64,000 nucleotides of DNA from Panulirus ornatus (GCF_036320965.1 NC_092225.1:2813183-2877182), one strand, 5' to 3'; counted from the first letter of the stretch, positions 40,251-59,899 are shown. The notes: generated by a model from the sequence alone, not told the origin. A program made the numbers and translations.

Positions 40251-41873
40251 ATTATACTTTCTCGCTGTCTCCCGCGTTTGCGAGGTAGCGCAAGGAAACA
40301 GACGAAAGAAATGGCCCAACCCCCCCCCATACACATGTATATACATACGTCCACACACGCAAATATACATACCTACACAGCTTTCCAGGGGTTACTCCAG
40401 ACGCTTCACATGCCCTACTTCAATCCACTGACAGGACGTCAACCCCGGTATACCACATCGCTCCAATTCACTCTATTCCTTGCCCTCCTTTCACCCTCCT
40501 GCATGCTCAGGCCCCGATCACACAAAATCTTTTTCACTCCATCTTTCCACCTCCAATTTGGTCTCCCTCTTCTCCTTGTTCCCTCCACCTCCGACACATA
40601 TATCCTCTTGGTCAATCTTTCCTCACTCATCCTCTCCATGTGCCCAAACCACTTCAAAACACCCTCTTCTGCTCTCTCAACCACGTTCTTTTTATTTCCA
40701 CACATCTCTCTTACCCTTACGTTACTCACTCGATCATACCACCTCACACCACACATTGTCCTCAAACATCTCATTTCCAGCACATCCATCCTCCTGCGCA
40801 CAACTCTATCCATAGCCCACGCCTCGCAATTATACAACATTGTTGGAACCACTATTCCTTCAAACATACCCATTTTTGCTTTCCGAGATAATGTTCTCGA
40901 CTTCCACACATTCTTCAAGGCCCCCAGGATTTTCGCCCCCTCCCCCACCCTATGATCCACTTCCGTTTCCATGGTTCCATCCGCTGCCAGATCCACTCCC
41001 AGATATCTAAAACACTTCACTTCCTCCAGTTTATCTCCATTCAAACTCACCTCCCAATTGACTTGACCCTCAACCCTACTGTACCTAATAACCTTGCTCT
41101 TATTCACATTTACTCTTAGCTTTCTTCTTCCACACACTTTTCCAAACTCAGTCACCAGCTTCTGCAGTTTCTCACATGAATCAGCCACCAGCGCTGTATC
41201 ATCAGCGAACAACAACTGACTCACTTCCCAAGCTCTCTCATCCCCAACAGACTTCATACTTGCCCCTCTTTCCAAAACTCTTGCATTTACCTCCCTAACA
41301 ACCCCATCCATAAACAAATTAAACAACCATGGAGACATCACACACCCCTGCCGCAAACCTACATTCACTGAGAACCAATCACTTTCCTCTCTTCCTACAC
41401 GTACACATGCCTTACATCCTCGATAAAAACTTTTCACTGCTTCTAACAACTTGCCTCCCACACCATATATTCTTAATACCTTCCACAGAGCATTTCTATC
41501 AACTCTATCATATGCCTTCTCCATATCCATAAATGCTACATACAAATCCATTTGCTTTTCTAAGTATTTCTCACATACATTCTTCAAAGCAAACACCTGA
41601 TCCACACATCCTCTACCACTTCTGAAACCACACTGCTCTTCCCCAATCTGATGCTCTGTACATGCCTTCACCCTCTCAATCAATACCCTCCCATATAATT
41701 TACCAGGAATACTCCACAAACTTATACCTCTGTAATTTGAGCACTCACTCTTATCCCCTTTGCCTTTGTACAATGGCACTATGCACGCATTCCGCCAATC
41801 CTCAGGCACCTCACCATGGGTCATACATACATTAAATAACCTTACCAACCAGACAACAATACAGTCACCCCCT
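40251..41873 (-). mobile_element. RTE copy L, 5'-truncated, open RT to C-terminus
   Basis: Short 3' UTR (40,251-40,438), then uninterrupted coding from about 41,872 ([24 protein letters not shown]) to the normal stop at 40,439. The open 469 codons include NYRGISL, CGFRSGRG, motif A FMDMEKAYD, motif [15 protein letters not shown] and the GRPNWRWKD block. The absence of any stop or frameshift over 1.4 kb suggests recent insertion. The endonuclease and N-terminal RT are missing, so the copy cannot be autonomous. Confidence 0.9.
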
Positions 41874-42268
<395 letters not shown>

Positions 42269-42270
42269 AG

Positions 42271-42360
<90 letters not shown>

Positions 42361-42365
42361 TTTTT
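42269..42365. repeat. (TA)n microsatellite
   Basis: TA repeats with one interruption near 42,295, shared as the tail of SINE-A copy 3 and of RTE copy N. Confidence 0.95.
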
Positions 42366-48291
<5,926 letters not shown>

Positions 48292-48304
48292 AAAATAAAT
48301 AAAA

Positions 48305-48305
<1 letters not shown>

Positions 48306-48386
<81 letters not shown>
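48306..48386. repeat. (TA)n microsatellite
   Basis: TA tail of copy O, contiguous with the head of SINE-A copy 4. Confidence 0.96.
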
Positions 48387-48392
<6 letters not shown>

Positions 48393-48634
48393 GGGGATAG
48401 GGGAGAAAGAATACTTCCCAAGTATTCCCTGCGTGTCGTAGAAGGCGACTAAAAGAGGTGGGAGCGGGGGGCTGGAAATCCTCCCCTCTCATTATTCTTT
48501 TTTTTTTTAATTTTCCAAAAGAAGGAACAGAGAAAGGGGCCAGGTGAGGGTATTCCCTCAAAGGCCCAGTTGTCTGTTCTTAACGCTACCTCGCTAACGC
48601 GGGAAATGGCGAATAGTTTGAAAAAAAAGAAAAG

Positions 48635-48636
<2 letters not shown>
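48387..48636 (+). mobile_element. SINE-A copy 4
   Basis: Complete head, T-run, hairpin module and CGCTACCTCGCTAACGCGGG tail, then A/G-rich sequence. Confidence 0.82.
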
Positions 48637-48705
<69 letters not shown>

Positions 48706-48706
48706 A
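48637..48706. repeat. (TA)n microsatellite
   Basis: Tail of SINE-A copy 4 with one TTTATA interruption. Confidence 0.94.
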
Positions 48707-48960
48707 ACTGGAACGATGTGGCATACTAGGGTCGACGTGCCGTCAATGGACTGAACCAGGGCATGTGAAAACCTCTGGGACAAACCATGGAAAGGTCTGT
48801 GCGGCCTGGATGTGGCTCGGGATCTATGTTTTTTGAGTGTATTACACATCACAGCTTGAGAATAGATGTATGTAGAAGTGGCCTTTCTTCGTATGTTTCC
48901 TGGCGCTACCTCACTACCACAGCGAGTTGCGATACTGCTTCCTGTGGGGCGGAGTAGATA
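48707..48960 (+). mobile_element. RTE copy Q1, old 3' UTR start
   Basis: Begins GGAACGATGTGGCATACTAG and covers the stop-proximal half of a long UTR through CCTGGCGCTACCTCAC. Diverged from the younger copies. It abuts an inverted copy, Q2. Confidence 0.7.
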
Positions 48961-48965
48961 ACTCT

Positions 48966-50492
48966 ATCCACATCCAGGCCCCACAGACCTTTCCATGGTT
49001 TATACCAGACGTTTCACGTGCCCTGGTTCAATTCATTGACAACACGTCGACCCCCGTATACCAATTCTTTCCAATTCACTCTATTTCTTGCACACCTCTC
49101 ATCAAGCTCAAACCATTCAAAAACTTTTTAAAATCCCTCCCTCCACCTCCAATTTGGTTTCCCGCTTTTCCTTGTTCCCTTCACCTCTGACACATATATC
49201 CTCTTTGTCAACCTTACCTCACTCATTCTCTCTATATGTTCAAAACATTTCAACACACCCTCTTCTGCTCTCTCAACCACACTTTTTCTATTTCCCCACA
49301 TCTCTCTTACCCTTTCATTACTTACTCGATCAAATCACCTCGCATCAGTGTCCTCAAACATTTTATTTCCAATATATCCACTCTTCTTCGTACAACCCTA
49401 TCTATAGCTCATGCCTCGCAATCATATAATATTGCTAGAACTACTAATCCTCAAACATTTTTGCTTTCCAAGATAAGGTTCTCTCCTTCCACACATTCCT
49501 CATCGGTCCCAGAATCTTAGGCCCCTTCCCCACCTTGTGACTTATTGCCACTTCCATGGTTCCATTAGCTGCTAAGTCCACTCGCACATATATAAAACAC
49601 TTCACTTCCAATTTCTCTCAGTTCAGACTTATCCCAACTAACTTGTCCCTCAACTCTGCTGAACTTAAGAACCTTGCTCTTATTCACATCTACTCTCAAC
49701 TTCCCTTTTCACATGCTTTTCCGAACTCAGTCACCAGGTTCTGCAGTGTCTCACACGAATCAGCCACCAGAGGTGTATCATTGGCAAGCAATAACTGACT
49801 CACTTCCCAGGCTCTCTCATCCCCAACAGACTGCATACTCACCCCTTTCCCCAAAACTCTTCCATTTACCTCCCAATCAGTTAATCCTCAAAAAAACTAA
49901 AAAACCATGTTGACATCACACACCCTTGCCGCAGACCGACCTTCACTGAGAACAAATCGCTCTCCTCTCTTCTTACTCGCACACATGCCTTACATCCTTG
50001 GTAAAAACCCGTCAGTGCTTGTAGCAGCTTACCTCCCATACCATATCCTCTTAAAACCTTCCACAAAGCATTTCTATGAACCTTATATTATGCCTTGTCC
50101 AGATCGATATATGCTACATACAAATCCATCTGTTTTTCTAAGTATTTCTCACACACATTCTTCAAAGCAAACACCTGATCCACGTATCCTCTACCACCTC
50201 TGAATCCAAACTGGTCCTCCCCAATCTGATGCTCTATACATACCTTCACCCTCTGAATCAATACCCTCCCATGCAAATTTCCAGGAATACTCAATATTAT
50301 GTCTCTGTCGCTCAAACACTCACCTCTATCCCCTTTGCCTTTGTACAATGGCACTATACATGCAATCCGACAATATTCAGATACTTCACAATGATCCATA
50401 CATACGCTGAATATCCTTACGAACCAATCAGCAAAACAAGTTACTTCCTTTCTTGATGAATTCAACTGCAGTACTGTCCAAACCCATGTACA
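48966..50492 (-). mobile_element. RTE copy Q2, old and diverged
   Basis: Minus-strand coding remnant from the C-terminus (near 49,065) to LDSTAVEFIKKE near 50,490. Recognisable blocks include [51 protein letters not shown] and LRQGCVMSTW. The FADD site is changed to a Leu-Ala-Asn-Asp-like reading. Many frame breaks; it is the most diverged coding copy in the window. Confidence 0.82.
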
Positions 50493-50494
50493 TA

Positions 50495-50573
<79 letters not shown>
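50493..50573. repeat. (TA)n microsatellite
   Basis: Between the 5' truncation of copy Q2 and SINE-A copy 5. Confidence 0.96.
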
Positions 50574-50950
<377 letters not shown>

Positions 50951-51370
50951 GCTTTGTCGCTGTCTCCCGCGTTTGCGAGGTAGCGCAAGGAAACAGACGA
51001 AAGAAATGGCCCAACCCACCCCCATACACATGTATATACATACGTCCACACACCCACACAGCTTTCCATGGTTTACCCCAGACGCCCCACATGCCCTGAT
51101 TCAATCCACTGACAGCACGTCAACCCCGGTATACCACATCGCTCCAATTCACTCTATTCCTTGCCCTCCTTTCACCCTCCTGCATGTTCAGGCCCCGATC
51201 ACACAAAATCTTTTTCACTCCATCTTTCCACCTCCAATTTGGTCTCCCTCTTCTCCTCGTTCCCTCCACCTCCGACACATATATCCTCTTGGTCAATCTT
51301 TCCTCACTCATTCTCTACACGTGCCCAAACCATTTCAAAACACCCTCTTCTGCTCCCTCAACCACGCTCT
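50951..51370 (-). mobile_element. RTE copy S, 3' end only
   Basis: Short 3' UTR (50,951-51,119) and C-terminal coding from [17 protein letters not shown] to the stop. The 5' end stops inside the A-rich codons before the Ser-Val-Val block and is followed directly by the tail of copy T. Confidence 0.87.
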
Positions 51371-51390
51371 TTTTTTTTTTTTTTTTTTTT
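51371..51390. repeat. T-run junction between copies S and T
   Basis: About 20 T residues: the tail of copy T read on the plus strand, merged with the AAAAAGAGCG coding A-run of copy S. Confidence 0.9.
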
Positions 51391-54300
51391 GCTTTGTCGC
51401 TGTGTCCCGCATTTGCGAGGTAGCGCAAGGAAACAGACGAAAGAAATGGCCCAACCCACCCCCATACACATGTATATACATACGTCCACACACGCAAATA
51501 TACATACCTACACAGCTTTCCATGGTTTACCCCAGACGCTTCACATGCCTTGATTCAATCCACTGACAGCACGTCAACCCCGGTATACCACATCGCTCCA
51601 ATTCACTCTATTCCTTGCCCTCCTTTCACCCTCCTGCATGTTCAGGCCCCGATCACACAAAATCTTTTTCACTCCATCTTTCCACCTCCAATTTGGTCTC
51701 CCTCTTCTCCTCGTTCCCTCCACCTCCGACACATATATCCTCTTGGTCAATCTTTCCTCACTCATTCTCTCCATGTGACCAAACCATTTCAAAACACCCT
51801 CTTCTGCTCTCTCAACCACGCTCTTTTTATTTCCACACATCTCTATTACAGTTACGTTACTTACTCGATCAAACCACCTCACACCACACATTATCCTTAA
51901 ACATCTCATTTCCAGCACATCCATCCTCCTGCTCACAACTCTATCCATAGTCCACGCCTCGCAACCATACAACATTGTTGGAACCACTATTCCTTCAAAC
52001 ATACCTATTTTTGCTTTCCGAGACAATGTTCTCGACTTCCACACATTCTTCAAGGCTCCCAGAATTTTCGCCCCCTCCCCCACCCTATGATCCACTTCCG
52101 CTTCCATGGTTCCATCCGCTGCCAGATCCACTCCCAGATATCTAAAACACTTCACTTCCTCCAGTTTTTCTCCATTCAAACTCACCTCCCAATTGACTTG
52201 ACCCTCAACCCTACTGTACCTAATAACCTTGCTCTTATTCACATTTACTCTTAACTTTCCTCTTTCACACACTTTACCAAACTCAGTCACCAGCTTCTGC
52301 AGTTTCTCACATGAATCCGCCACCAGCGCTGTATCATCAGCGAACAACAACTGACTCACTTCCCAAGCTCTCTCATCCCCAACAAACTTCATACTTGCCC
52401 CTCTTTCCAAAACTCTTGCATTCAACTCCCTAACAACCCCATCCATAAACAAATTAAACAACCATGGAGACATCACACACCCCTGCCGCAAACCTACATT
52501 CACTGAGAACCAATCACTTTCCTCTCTTCCTACACGTACACATGCCTTACATCCTCGATAAAAACTTTTCACTGCTTCTAAAAACTTGCCTCCTACACCA
52601 TATATTCTTAATACCTTCCACAGAGCATCTCTATCAACTCTATCATATGCCTTCTCCAGATCCATAAATGCTACATACAAATCCATTTGCTTTTCTAAGT
52701 ATTTCTCACATACATTCTTCAAAGCAAACACCTGATCCACACATCCTCTACCACTTCTGAAACCACACTGCTCTTCCCCAATCTGATGCTCTGTACATGC
52801 CTTCACCCTCTCAATCAATACCCTCACATATAATTTGCCAGGAATACTCAACACACTTATACCTCTGTAATTTGAGCACTCACTCTTATCCCCTTTGCTT
52901 TTGTACAATGGCACTATGCACGCATTCCGCCAATACTCAGGCACTTCACCATGAGTCATACATACATTAAATAACCTTACCAACCAGTCAACAATACAGT
53001 CACCCCCTTTTATAATAAATTCCAGTGCAATACCATCCAAACCTGCTGCCTTGCCGGCTTTCATCTTCCGCAAAGCTTTTACTACCTCTTCTCTGTTTAC
53101 CAAATCATTTTCCCTAACCCTCGCACTTTGCACACCACCTCGACCAAAACACCCTATATCTGCCACTCTATCATCAAACACATTCAAAAACCTTCAAAAT
53201 ACTCACTCCATCTCCTTCTCACATCACCACTACTTGTTATCACCTCCCCATTAGCGCCCATCAATGAAGTTCCCATTTGCTCCCATGTCTTACGCACATT
53301 ATTTACCTCCTTCCAGAACATCTTTTTATTCTCCCTAAAATCTTATGATACTCTCTCACCCCAACTCTCATTTGCCCTCTTTTTCACCTCTTACACCTTT
53401 CTCTTGACCTCCTGTCTCTTTCTTTTATACATCTCCCACTCAATTTCACTTTTTCCCTGCAAAAATCGTCCAAATGCCTCTCTCTTCTCCTTCACTAATA
53501 CTCTTACTTCTTCATCCCACCACTCACCACCCTTTCTAATCTGCCCATCTCCCACGCTTCTCATGCCACAAGCATCTTTTGCGCAATCCATCACTGATTT
53601 CCTGAATACATCCCATTCCTCCCCCACTCACCGTAATTCCATTGTTCTCACCTTTTTCCATTCTGTACTCAGTCTCTCCTGGTACTTCCTCACACAAGTC
53701 TCCTTCCCAAGCTCACTTACTCTCACCACCCTCTTCACCCCAACATTCACTCTTCTTTTCTGAAAACCCATACCAATCTTCACTTTTGCCTCCAGAAGAT
53801 AATGATCAGACATCCCTCCAGTTTCACCTCTCAGCACATTAACATCCAAAAGTCTTTCTTTCGCGCGCCTGTCAATTAACACGTAATCCAATAACGCTCT
53901 CTGGCCATCTCTCCTACTTACATACGTATACTTATGTATATATCGCTTTTTAAACCAGGTATTCCCAATCACCAGTCCTTTTTCAGCACATAAATCTACA
54001 AGCTCTTCTCCATTTCCATTTACAACACTGAACACCACATGTATACCAATTATTCCCTCAACTGCCACATTACTCACCTTTGCATTCAAATCACCCATCG
54101 CTATAACCCGGTCTCGTGCATCAAAACCACTAACACACTCATTCATCTGCTCCCAAAACAATTGCTTCTCATGATCTTTCTTCTCATGCCCAGGTGCATA
54201 TGCACCAATAATCACCCATCTCTCTCCATCAACTTTCAGTTTTACCGATATTAATCGAAAATTTACTTTCTTACATTCTATCGCATACTCCCACAACTCC

Positions 54301-54692
54301 TGTTTCAGGAGTACTGCTACTCTCTCCCTTGCTCTTGTCCTCTCACTAACCCCTGACTTTACTCCCAAGACATTCCCAAACCACTCTTCCCCTTTACCCT
54401 TGAGCTTCGTTTCACTCAAAGCCAAAACATCCAGGTTCCTTTCCTGAAACATACTACCTATCTCTCCTTTTTTCACATCTTGGTTACATCCACACACATT
54501 TAGACACCCCAATCTGAGTCTACGAGGAGGATGAGCACTCCCCGCGTGACTCCTTCTGCTTCCCATTTTTAGAAAGTTAAAATACAAGAAGGGGAGGTTT
54601 TCTGGCCCCCCGCTCCCGTCCCCTCTAGTCGCCTTTTACGACACGTGAGGAATGCGTGGGAAGTATTCTTTCACCCCTATCCCTAGGGATAA
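51391..54692 (-). mobile_element. RTE copy T, full length
   Basis: Short 3' UTR (51,391-51,573), coding region (51,574-54,566) and 5' leader (54,567-54,692) beginning at ATCCCTAGGGATAGGGG. Together with copy A it is one of only two complete units here. Its upstream flank is the simple repeat and PP2C 3' flank also found next to copy A. Confidence 0.92.
51574..54566 (-). pseudogene. RTE endonuclease-reverse transcriptase (copy T), broken
   Basis: About 997 codons, start ATG at 54,566 (MGSRRSHAG). Endonuclease motifs GCLNVCG, ALSETKL, GAYAPGHEKKD, GDLNAKVSN, DYVLIDRR and SDH are all present. The RT carries RKMKAGKAAGLDGIA, SNYRGIS, CGFRSGRG, motif A DLEKAYD, motif [11 protein letters not shown] and FADD. 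The C-terminus ends [15 protein letters not shown], then NWSDVVYRG. Three stops interrupt it near 53,626, 53,389 and 53,345, and a one-base deletion near 53,190 shifts the frame after EYFEG. The final 537 codons are open. It is the best template in the window for the family layout; not functional as written. Confidence 0.9.
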
Positions 54693-55514
<822 letters not shown>

Positions 55515-56361
55515 TCACTGCAAGTCCAACTCACTATCCTCATCATTGCTTTGGTTTTCCAACAATAAAGATGGCCGAGCACACTTCTCCTGCAACTCAC
55601 GCCAAGATCCTGAATGAACAAGGCAGATAAGAACAACAGTCATGTTGTCACACCCTAAACCACCCATCTGACAGTCAGGGGCCAGACACCTTGTCATAAG
55701 GTCTTCACAAACATCCTCAGGTTAGATTCCTTGGGAAAGTCGTAGTCTGACAAAATTTATGACTTCCTCATTTGTCAGAACATCCCATATGCCATCACAT
55801 GCTAACACTATGAACTCCCACTCTTCTGTTAAGTCTCGAACTATCCCATCTGGAGATGCTGTAACAATCTGCTCCTCTTGGCTTTTAAGTTCATTCTTCT
55901 TGAAAACAAAATCTCCAAGAGCTCTTGACAAAGCTAAATCACCATTGACTCTGTTTAATTCTACCCATCCACCCGCTGCTATGATTCTCCGTTGTTCAGA
56001 TGCTAGACTTGGTTTGTGGTCATTACTTAACTCTTCAACACGCCCTCCCACACTTGCTATCGCTCGGGAATCTCCAACATTGCCGCAGTAGACAGTTCCA
56101 TTACGAAGAAGGCAGGAGACAGCTGTAGTACCTGTCAATTCATCTTTGAGCACTTCATCTGTCTGCATTTGGTTGTCCAGGTCTAAGAAACCCTCCACGA
56201 CCATCATACACTTAAGCTGGCTAGGAGCCTTGGGAAGAGAAAGTTCCTCAGCTTGTGATATCCATCGTTTTCTGGCCATCCGCAACTAACGAGGAACATC
56301 GCTCGTTATGTTGTTCACTCGTTTCACCATCCTCAGGGAACTTCCATAAGCCGTCATCCAT
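55515..56361 (-). pseudogene. PP2C-family (PPM) Ser/Thr phosphatase, intronless broken copy
   Basis: PPM phosphatases remove phosphate from Ser/Thr using two metal ions held by Asp residues. The main frame (56,285 to 55,722) shows TGTTAV, YCGNVGDSRAIASVGGRV, NDHKPSL, AAGGWVELNRVNGDLALSRALGDF, EEQIVTA and FIVLACDGIWDV. A TAA at 55,719-55,721 replaces what is probably a Glu codon, and the same frame continues with TRCLAPDCQMGGLGCDNMTVVL to 55,515. Metal-binding Asp residues of ACDG and GCDN are kept, but the N-terminal DGHGG motif appears only out of frame, as VYDGRGG near 56,190. Further upstream a separate frame from ATG 56,361 reads into TSEQHNERCSS and ends at TGA near 56,251. No introns interrupt the coding stretch, so a processed retrocopy is likely. 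The best family match by memory is the PP2C alpha/T23F11.1-like group. Confidence 0.85.
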
Positions 56362-56467
56362 CGCTGAACTCTTGAAGTCAGTGGACCTAGGATCTAATGA
56401 AGTCGCTGATAACGGCAGAGAAGTCACAACACAAATAATAACTGAACCAAATTTAAAAAACTTTTTT

Positions 56468-56468
<1 letters not shown>

Positions 56469-56553
<85 letters not shown>

Positions 56554-56561
56554 TTTTTTTG
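56469..56561. repeat. (TA)n and T-run
   Basis: Tail of RTE copy U on the minus strand, next to the 5' side of the PP2C copy. Confidence 0.95.
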
Positions 56562-57836
56562 CTTTGTCGCTGTCTCCCGCGTTTGCGAGGTAGCGCAAGG
56601 AAACAGACGAAAGAAATGGCCCAACCCACCCCCATACACATGTATATACATACGTCCACACACGCAAATATACATACCTACGCAGCTTTCCATGGTTTAC
56701 TCCAGACGCTTCACATGCCCTGATTCAATCCACTGACAGCACGTCAACCCCGGTATACCACATCGATCCAATTCACTCTATTCCTTGCCCTCCTTTCACC
56801 CTCCTGCATGTTCAGGCCCCGATCACACAAAATCTTTTTCACTCCATCTTTCCACCTCCAATTTGGTCTCCCACTTCTCCTCGTTCCCTCCACCTCCGAC
56901 ACATATATCCTCTTGGTCAATCTTTCCTCACTCATTCTCTCCATGTGCCCAAACCATTTCAAAACACCCTCTTCTGCTCTCTCAACCACGCTCTTTTTAT
57001 TTCCACACATCTCTCTTACCCTTACGTTACTTACTCGATCAAGCCACCTCACACCACACATTGCCCTCAAACATCTCATTTCCAGCACATCCATCCTCCT
57101 GCGCAAAACTCTATCCATAGCCCACGCCTCGCAACCATACAACATTGTTGGAACCACTATTCCTTCAAACATACCCATTTTTGCTTTCCGAGATAATGTT
57201 CTCGACATCCACACATTCTTCAAGGCTCCCAGGATTTTCGCCCCCTCCCCTACCCTATGATCCACTTCCGCTTCCATGGTTCCATCCGCTGCCAGATCCA
57301 CTCCCAGATATCTAAAACACTTTACTTCCTCCAGTTTTTCTCCATTCAAACTTACCTGCCAATTGACTTGACCCTCAACCCTACTGTACCTAATTACCTT
57401 GCTCTTATTCACATTTACTCTTAACTTTCTTCTTTCACACACTTTACCAAACTCAGTCACCAGCTTCTGCAGTTTCTCACATGAATCAGCCACGAGCGCT
57501 GTATCATCAGCGAACAACAACTGACACTTCCCAAGCTCTCTCATCCCCAACAGACTTCATACTTGCCCCTCTTTCCAAAACTCTTGCATTCACCTCCCTG
57601 ACAACCCCATCCATAAACAAATTAAACAACCATGGAGACATCACACACTCCTGCCGCAAACCTACATTCACTGAGAACCAATCACTTTCCTCTCTTCCTA
57701 CACGTACACATGCCTTACATCCTCGATAAAAACTTTTCACTGCTTCTAACAACTTGCCTCCCACACCATATATTCTTAATACTTTCCACAGAGCATCTCT
57801 ATCAACTCTATCATATGCCTTCTCCAGATCATATAT
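56562..57836 (-). mobile_element. RTE copy U, 5'-truncated, short 3' UTR
   Basis: Short 3' UTR (56,562-56,743), then coding from [15 protein letters not shown] (57,836) to the stop. A two-base deletion near 57,525 shifts the frame just before LLFADD; the rest is open. The 5' truncation meets (TA)n at ATCATATATA. Confidence 0.9.
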
Positions 57837-57872
57837 ATATATATAATTATATATATATATGATATATATATG
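57837..57872. repeat. Short (TA)n
   Basis: TA repeat with AATTAT and GATATA interruptions marking the 5' edge of copy U. Confidence 0.85.
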
Positions 57873-58337
57873 AATTTTCTGTTATGTTTGTGTGGCAGTC
57901 TCCGTGGGTGTCGTTACCTCTCAAGGCACCGGACGCACACCTCTGATTATTCCACTTTCGTAATCTATATATAGCTGATGATACCAGTGAGCAGGTGAGG
58001 CTGACTTGGTCAGATGGGCCTCCTGGGCATTAGCAGTGTGTTACAATGGTGAAGGATGGTTGATGTGCGTGCCTGGGCTGGCACTGAGGTGTGTGGATGG
58101 ATAATACACATTTAGAAATAGATAGGAAGGATGTTCGGACCAACAGTATGAAACAGTAGCGTGAGAGACTTAACCGGGTCGAATGTGAGGATTGGGGAGG
58201 ATATGAGGAAGGTTAATGACTAAGGGGAGAGAGCGTTCTGGCAGAAGCTAAGAGAAGCAAAACCTTTGAGCCTTGTAATTGGCAGAGAGAATATGAGTGC
58301 GTGGGAGTGGGAGAGTTTGTGGGTGGTCTCATGGCGT
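57873..58337. other. No supported gene
   Basis: Purine-rich and GT-rich DNA without recognised coding or repeat structure. Confidence 0.45.
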
Positions 58338-58420
58338 CACGCGCTAGGATAGCTCAGCAGGCAAGGTGTCGTCGAGGCGGGGCCTGTCCTAGGCTCTGAT
58401 CCCAGGTCGGTGCCTGGTGG
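58338..58420 (+). other. tRNA-like Pol III promoter, possible SINE head
   Basis: ATAGCTCAGCAGG at about 58,348-58,360 fits an A box (D-arm), and GGCTCTGATCCC at 58,392-58,403 approximates a B box. The spacing of about 40 bases fits a tRNA or tRNA-derived SINE. Acceptor and anticodon stems are not convincing, so it is not called a tRNA gene. Confidence 0.4.
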
Positions 58421-58439
58421 GGAGGGGCGGGGTGGTTAT

Positions 58440-58760
58440 TACACTCTGCATCTCGACTGGGTGTGGGATTCAGGCCCTGCCACTTGGGACGGTGTAAGGC
58501 GAAGCGGGGAAGGATGGGATTCAGACCCTGCCCCTTGGTGGGGTGCGGTGCGGTGGGGGCGCGATTTAGATCCTGCTATTCGCATCTCTGTGGGGTGGGA
58601 TAGGGATCAGGTCGTACCCCTCGGGCCGATGTGGGGTGGGATATATCCCAGGTCCTACCTTTCGGTTGGGACAGTGGAGGGATGGGTCTCAGACCTTACC
58701 TCTTGGGTAAGTACGGGGCGTTGTGTCACAGACCCTGCTCCTGGTGTCCACACGTGGCGA
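58440..58760. repeat. Degenerate GC-rich minisatellite, period about 50-60 bp
   Basis: Five or six units built on GGGATTCAGACCCTGCC then CTTGGG-GGGGTG. It follows the tRNA-like motif directly. Confidence 0.65.
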
Positions 58761-59149
58761 GGCACAAGCACCACGCCACTACCACTGAGCTCAGGTGCGG
58801 ACCATAGAACACGAGAGACAAGAATTAAAGACCTTCTGACCGATACTGCTGTGAGAGACCAGCTCTGACAGTGACAAGTGTAGTCGACAAGCAAGAGGGA
58901 GGGAGCGACGTGTGCGGCCGTGGCTGTGGTCTGGCGGATTATCACACTTGTTGCCCTGTGTCCTGCCCATGTATCACGAGCAGGGATCAACAGCCTCACA
59001 CTGGCTGCCCTTGTGTGTGGCGCCATCCCTCTACTGCCGCTGCGCTCTGTCATGCCTCGCCTCGCTCTGTCCTGCCTTCCCCCTTGGACTGCACCCGGAG
59101 GAGATTCTTATTGCTGTTATGACATGCATAATAATATCTTTTTTTTTTT
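58761..59149. other. No supported gene
   Basis: GC-richer DNA with open but family-less frames; ends in a T-run. Confidence 0.4.
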
Positions 59150-59232
59150 TTTCTTCTTCTTCTTCTTCTTCTTCTTCTTCTTCTTCTTCTTCTTCTTCTT
59201 CTTCTTCTTCTTCTTCTTCTTCTTCTTCTTCT
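59150..59232. repeat. (CTT)n microsatellite
   Basis: About 28 CTT units. The poly-Ser, poly-Phe and poly-Glu frames here are artefacts. Confidence 0.97.
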
Positions 59233-59589
59233 TTTATTGTATTTTTCATTCTTCTTTTGGTTATTGTTATTATTGTTATTGTTATCTTTCATCCAGCTAA
59301 ATTGACCAAATTTCACATTTTATCTTGATTTCTATTATCTTTTGTCCGACACTGGGGTGTCGTTCGTCGTGGAAAATCCCAGCTTCCCAGGCAAACCGGT
59401 TCTTTTATTATCAGCAGACTGTCGGTTTGGATTTCCTACAAGTCTCCCATCTTTCGGGAAAACTGGTAGTAAGAATTGCGCCTGATTGCAATGGGTGAGA
59501 GAGAGGAAACTTCACAACTATGTGCTGAGATGTGAGTTATACTGAGACGAGCAATACTCAGGTTTCATGCGCGTATGAGCTAAGGCTAT
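59233..59589. other. No supported gene
   Basis: AT-rich DNA, nothing recognised. Confidence 0.45.
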
Positions 59590-59825
59590 TGTGATGGGTA
59601 CAGATAGTGTGTGTACCTGAGGATTGGTGTGAATGCCTGTGGACTGGTATGTATGGTGTGTGTACTTGTGGACTGATCACTCTATACAGTGTGAAGTGGT
59701 AGGCACACTTGGTGTGTATACCTCTACACCGGTAGATATAAATGGTTTGTGTACCTTTGAACTGGTGCATACATATATTGTATATAATTGTGGACTGGTA
59801 GGTACACAGGTGTGTATATATGTTG
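59590..59825. repeat. Degenerate minisatellite, period about 33 bp
   Basis: About seven units around GTGTGTACCTGTGGACTGGT with drift. Confidence 0.65.
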
Positions 59826-59842
59826 CCTGCTAAATATACTTG

Positions 59843-59844
<2 letters not shown>

Positions 59845-59895
<51 letters not shown>
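59845..59895. repeat. (TG)n microsatellite
   Basis: About 25 TG units. Confidence 0.96.

Positions 59896-59899
<4 letters not shown>

Noticed and set aside
58912..59316. Frames ending in poly-Ser, poly-Phe, poly-Glu or poly-Arg
   Set aside because: Driven by the (CTT)n repeat; the upstream part has no family signature.
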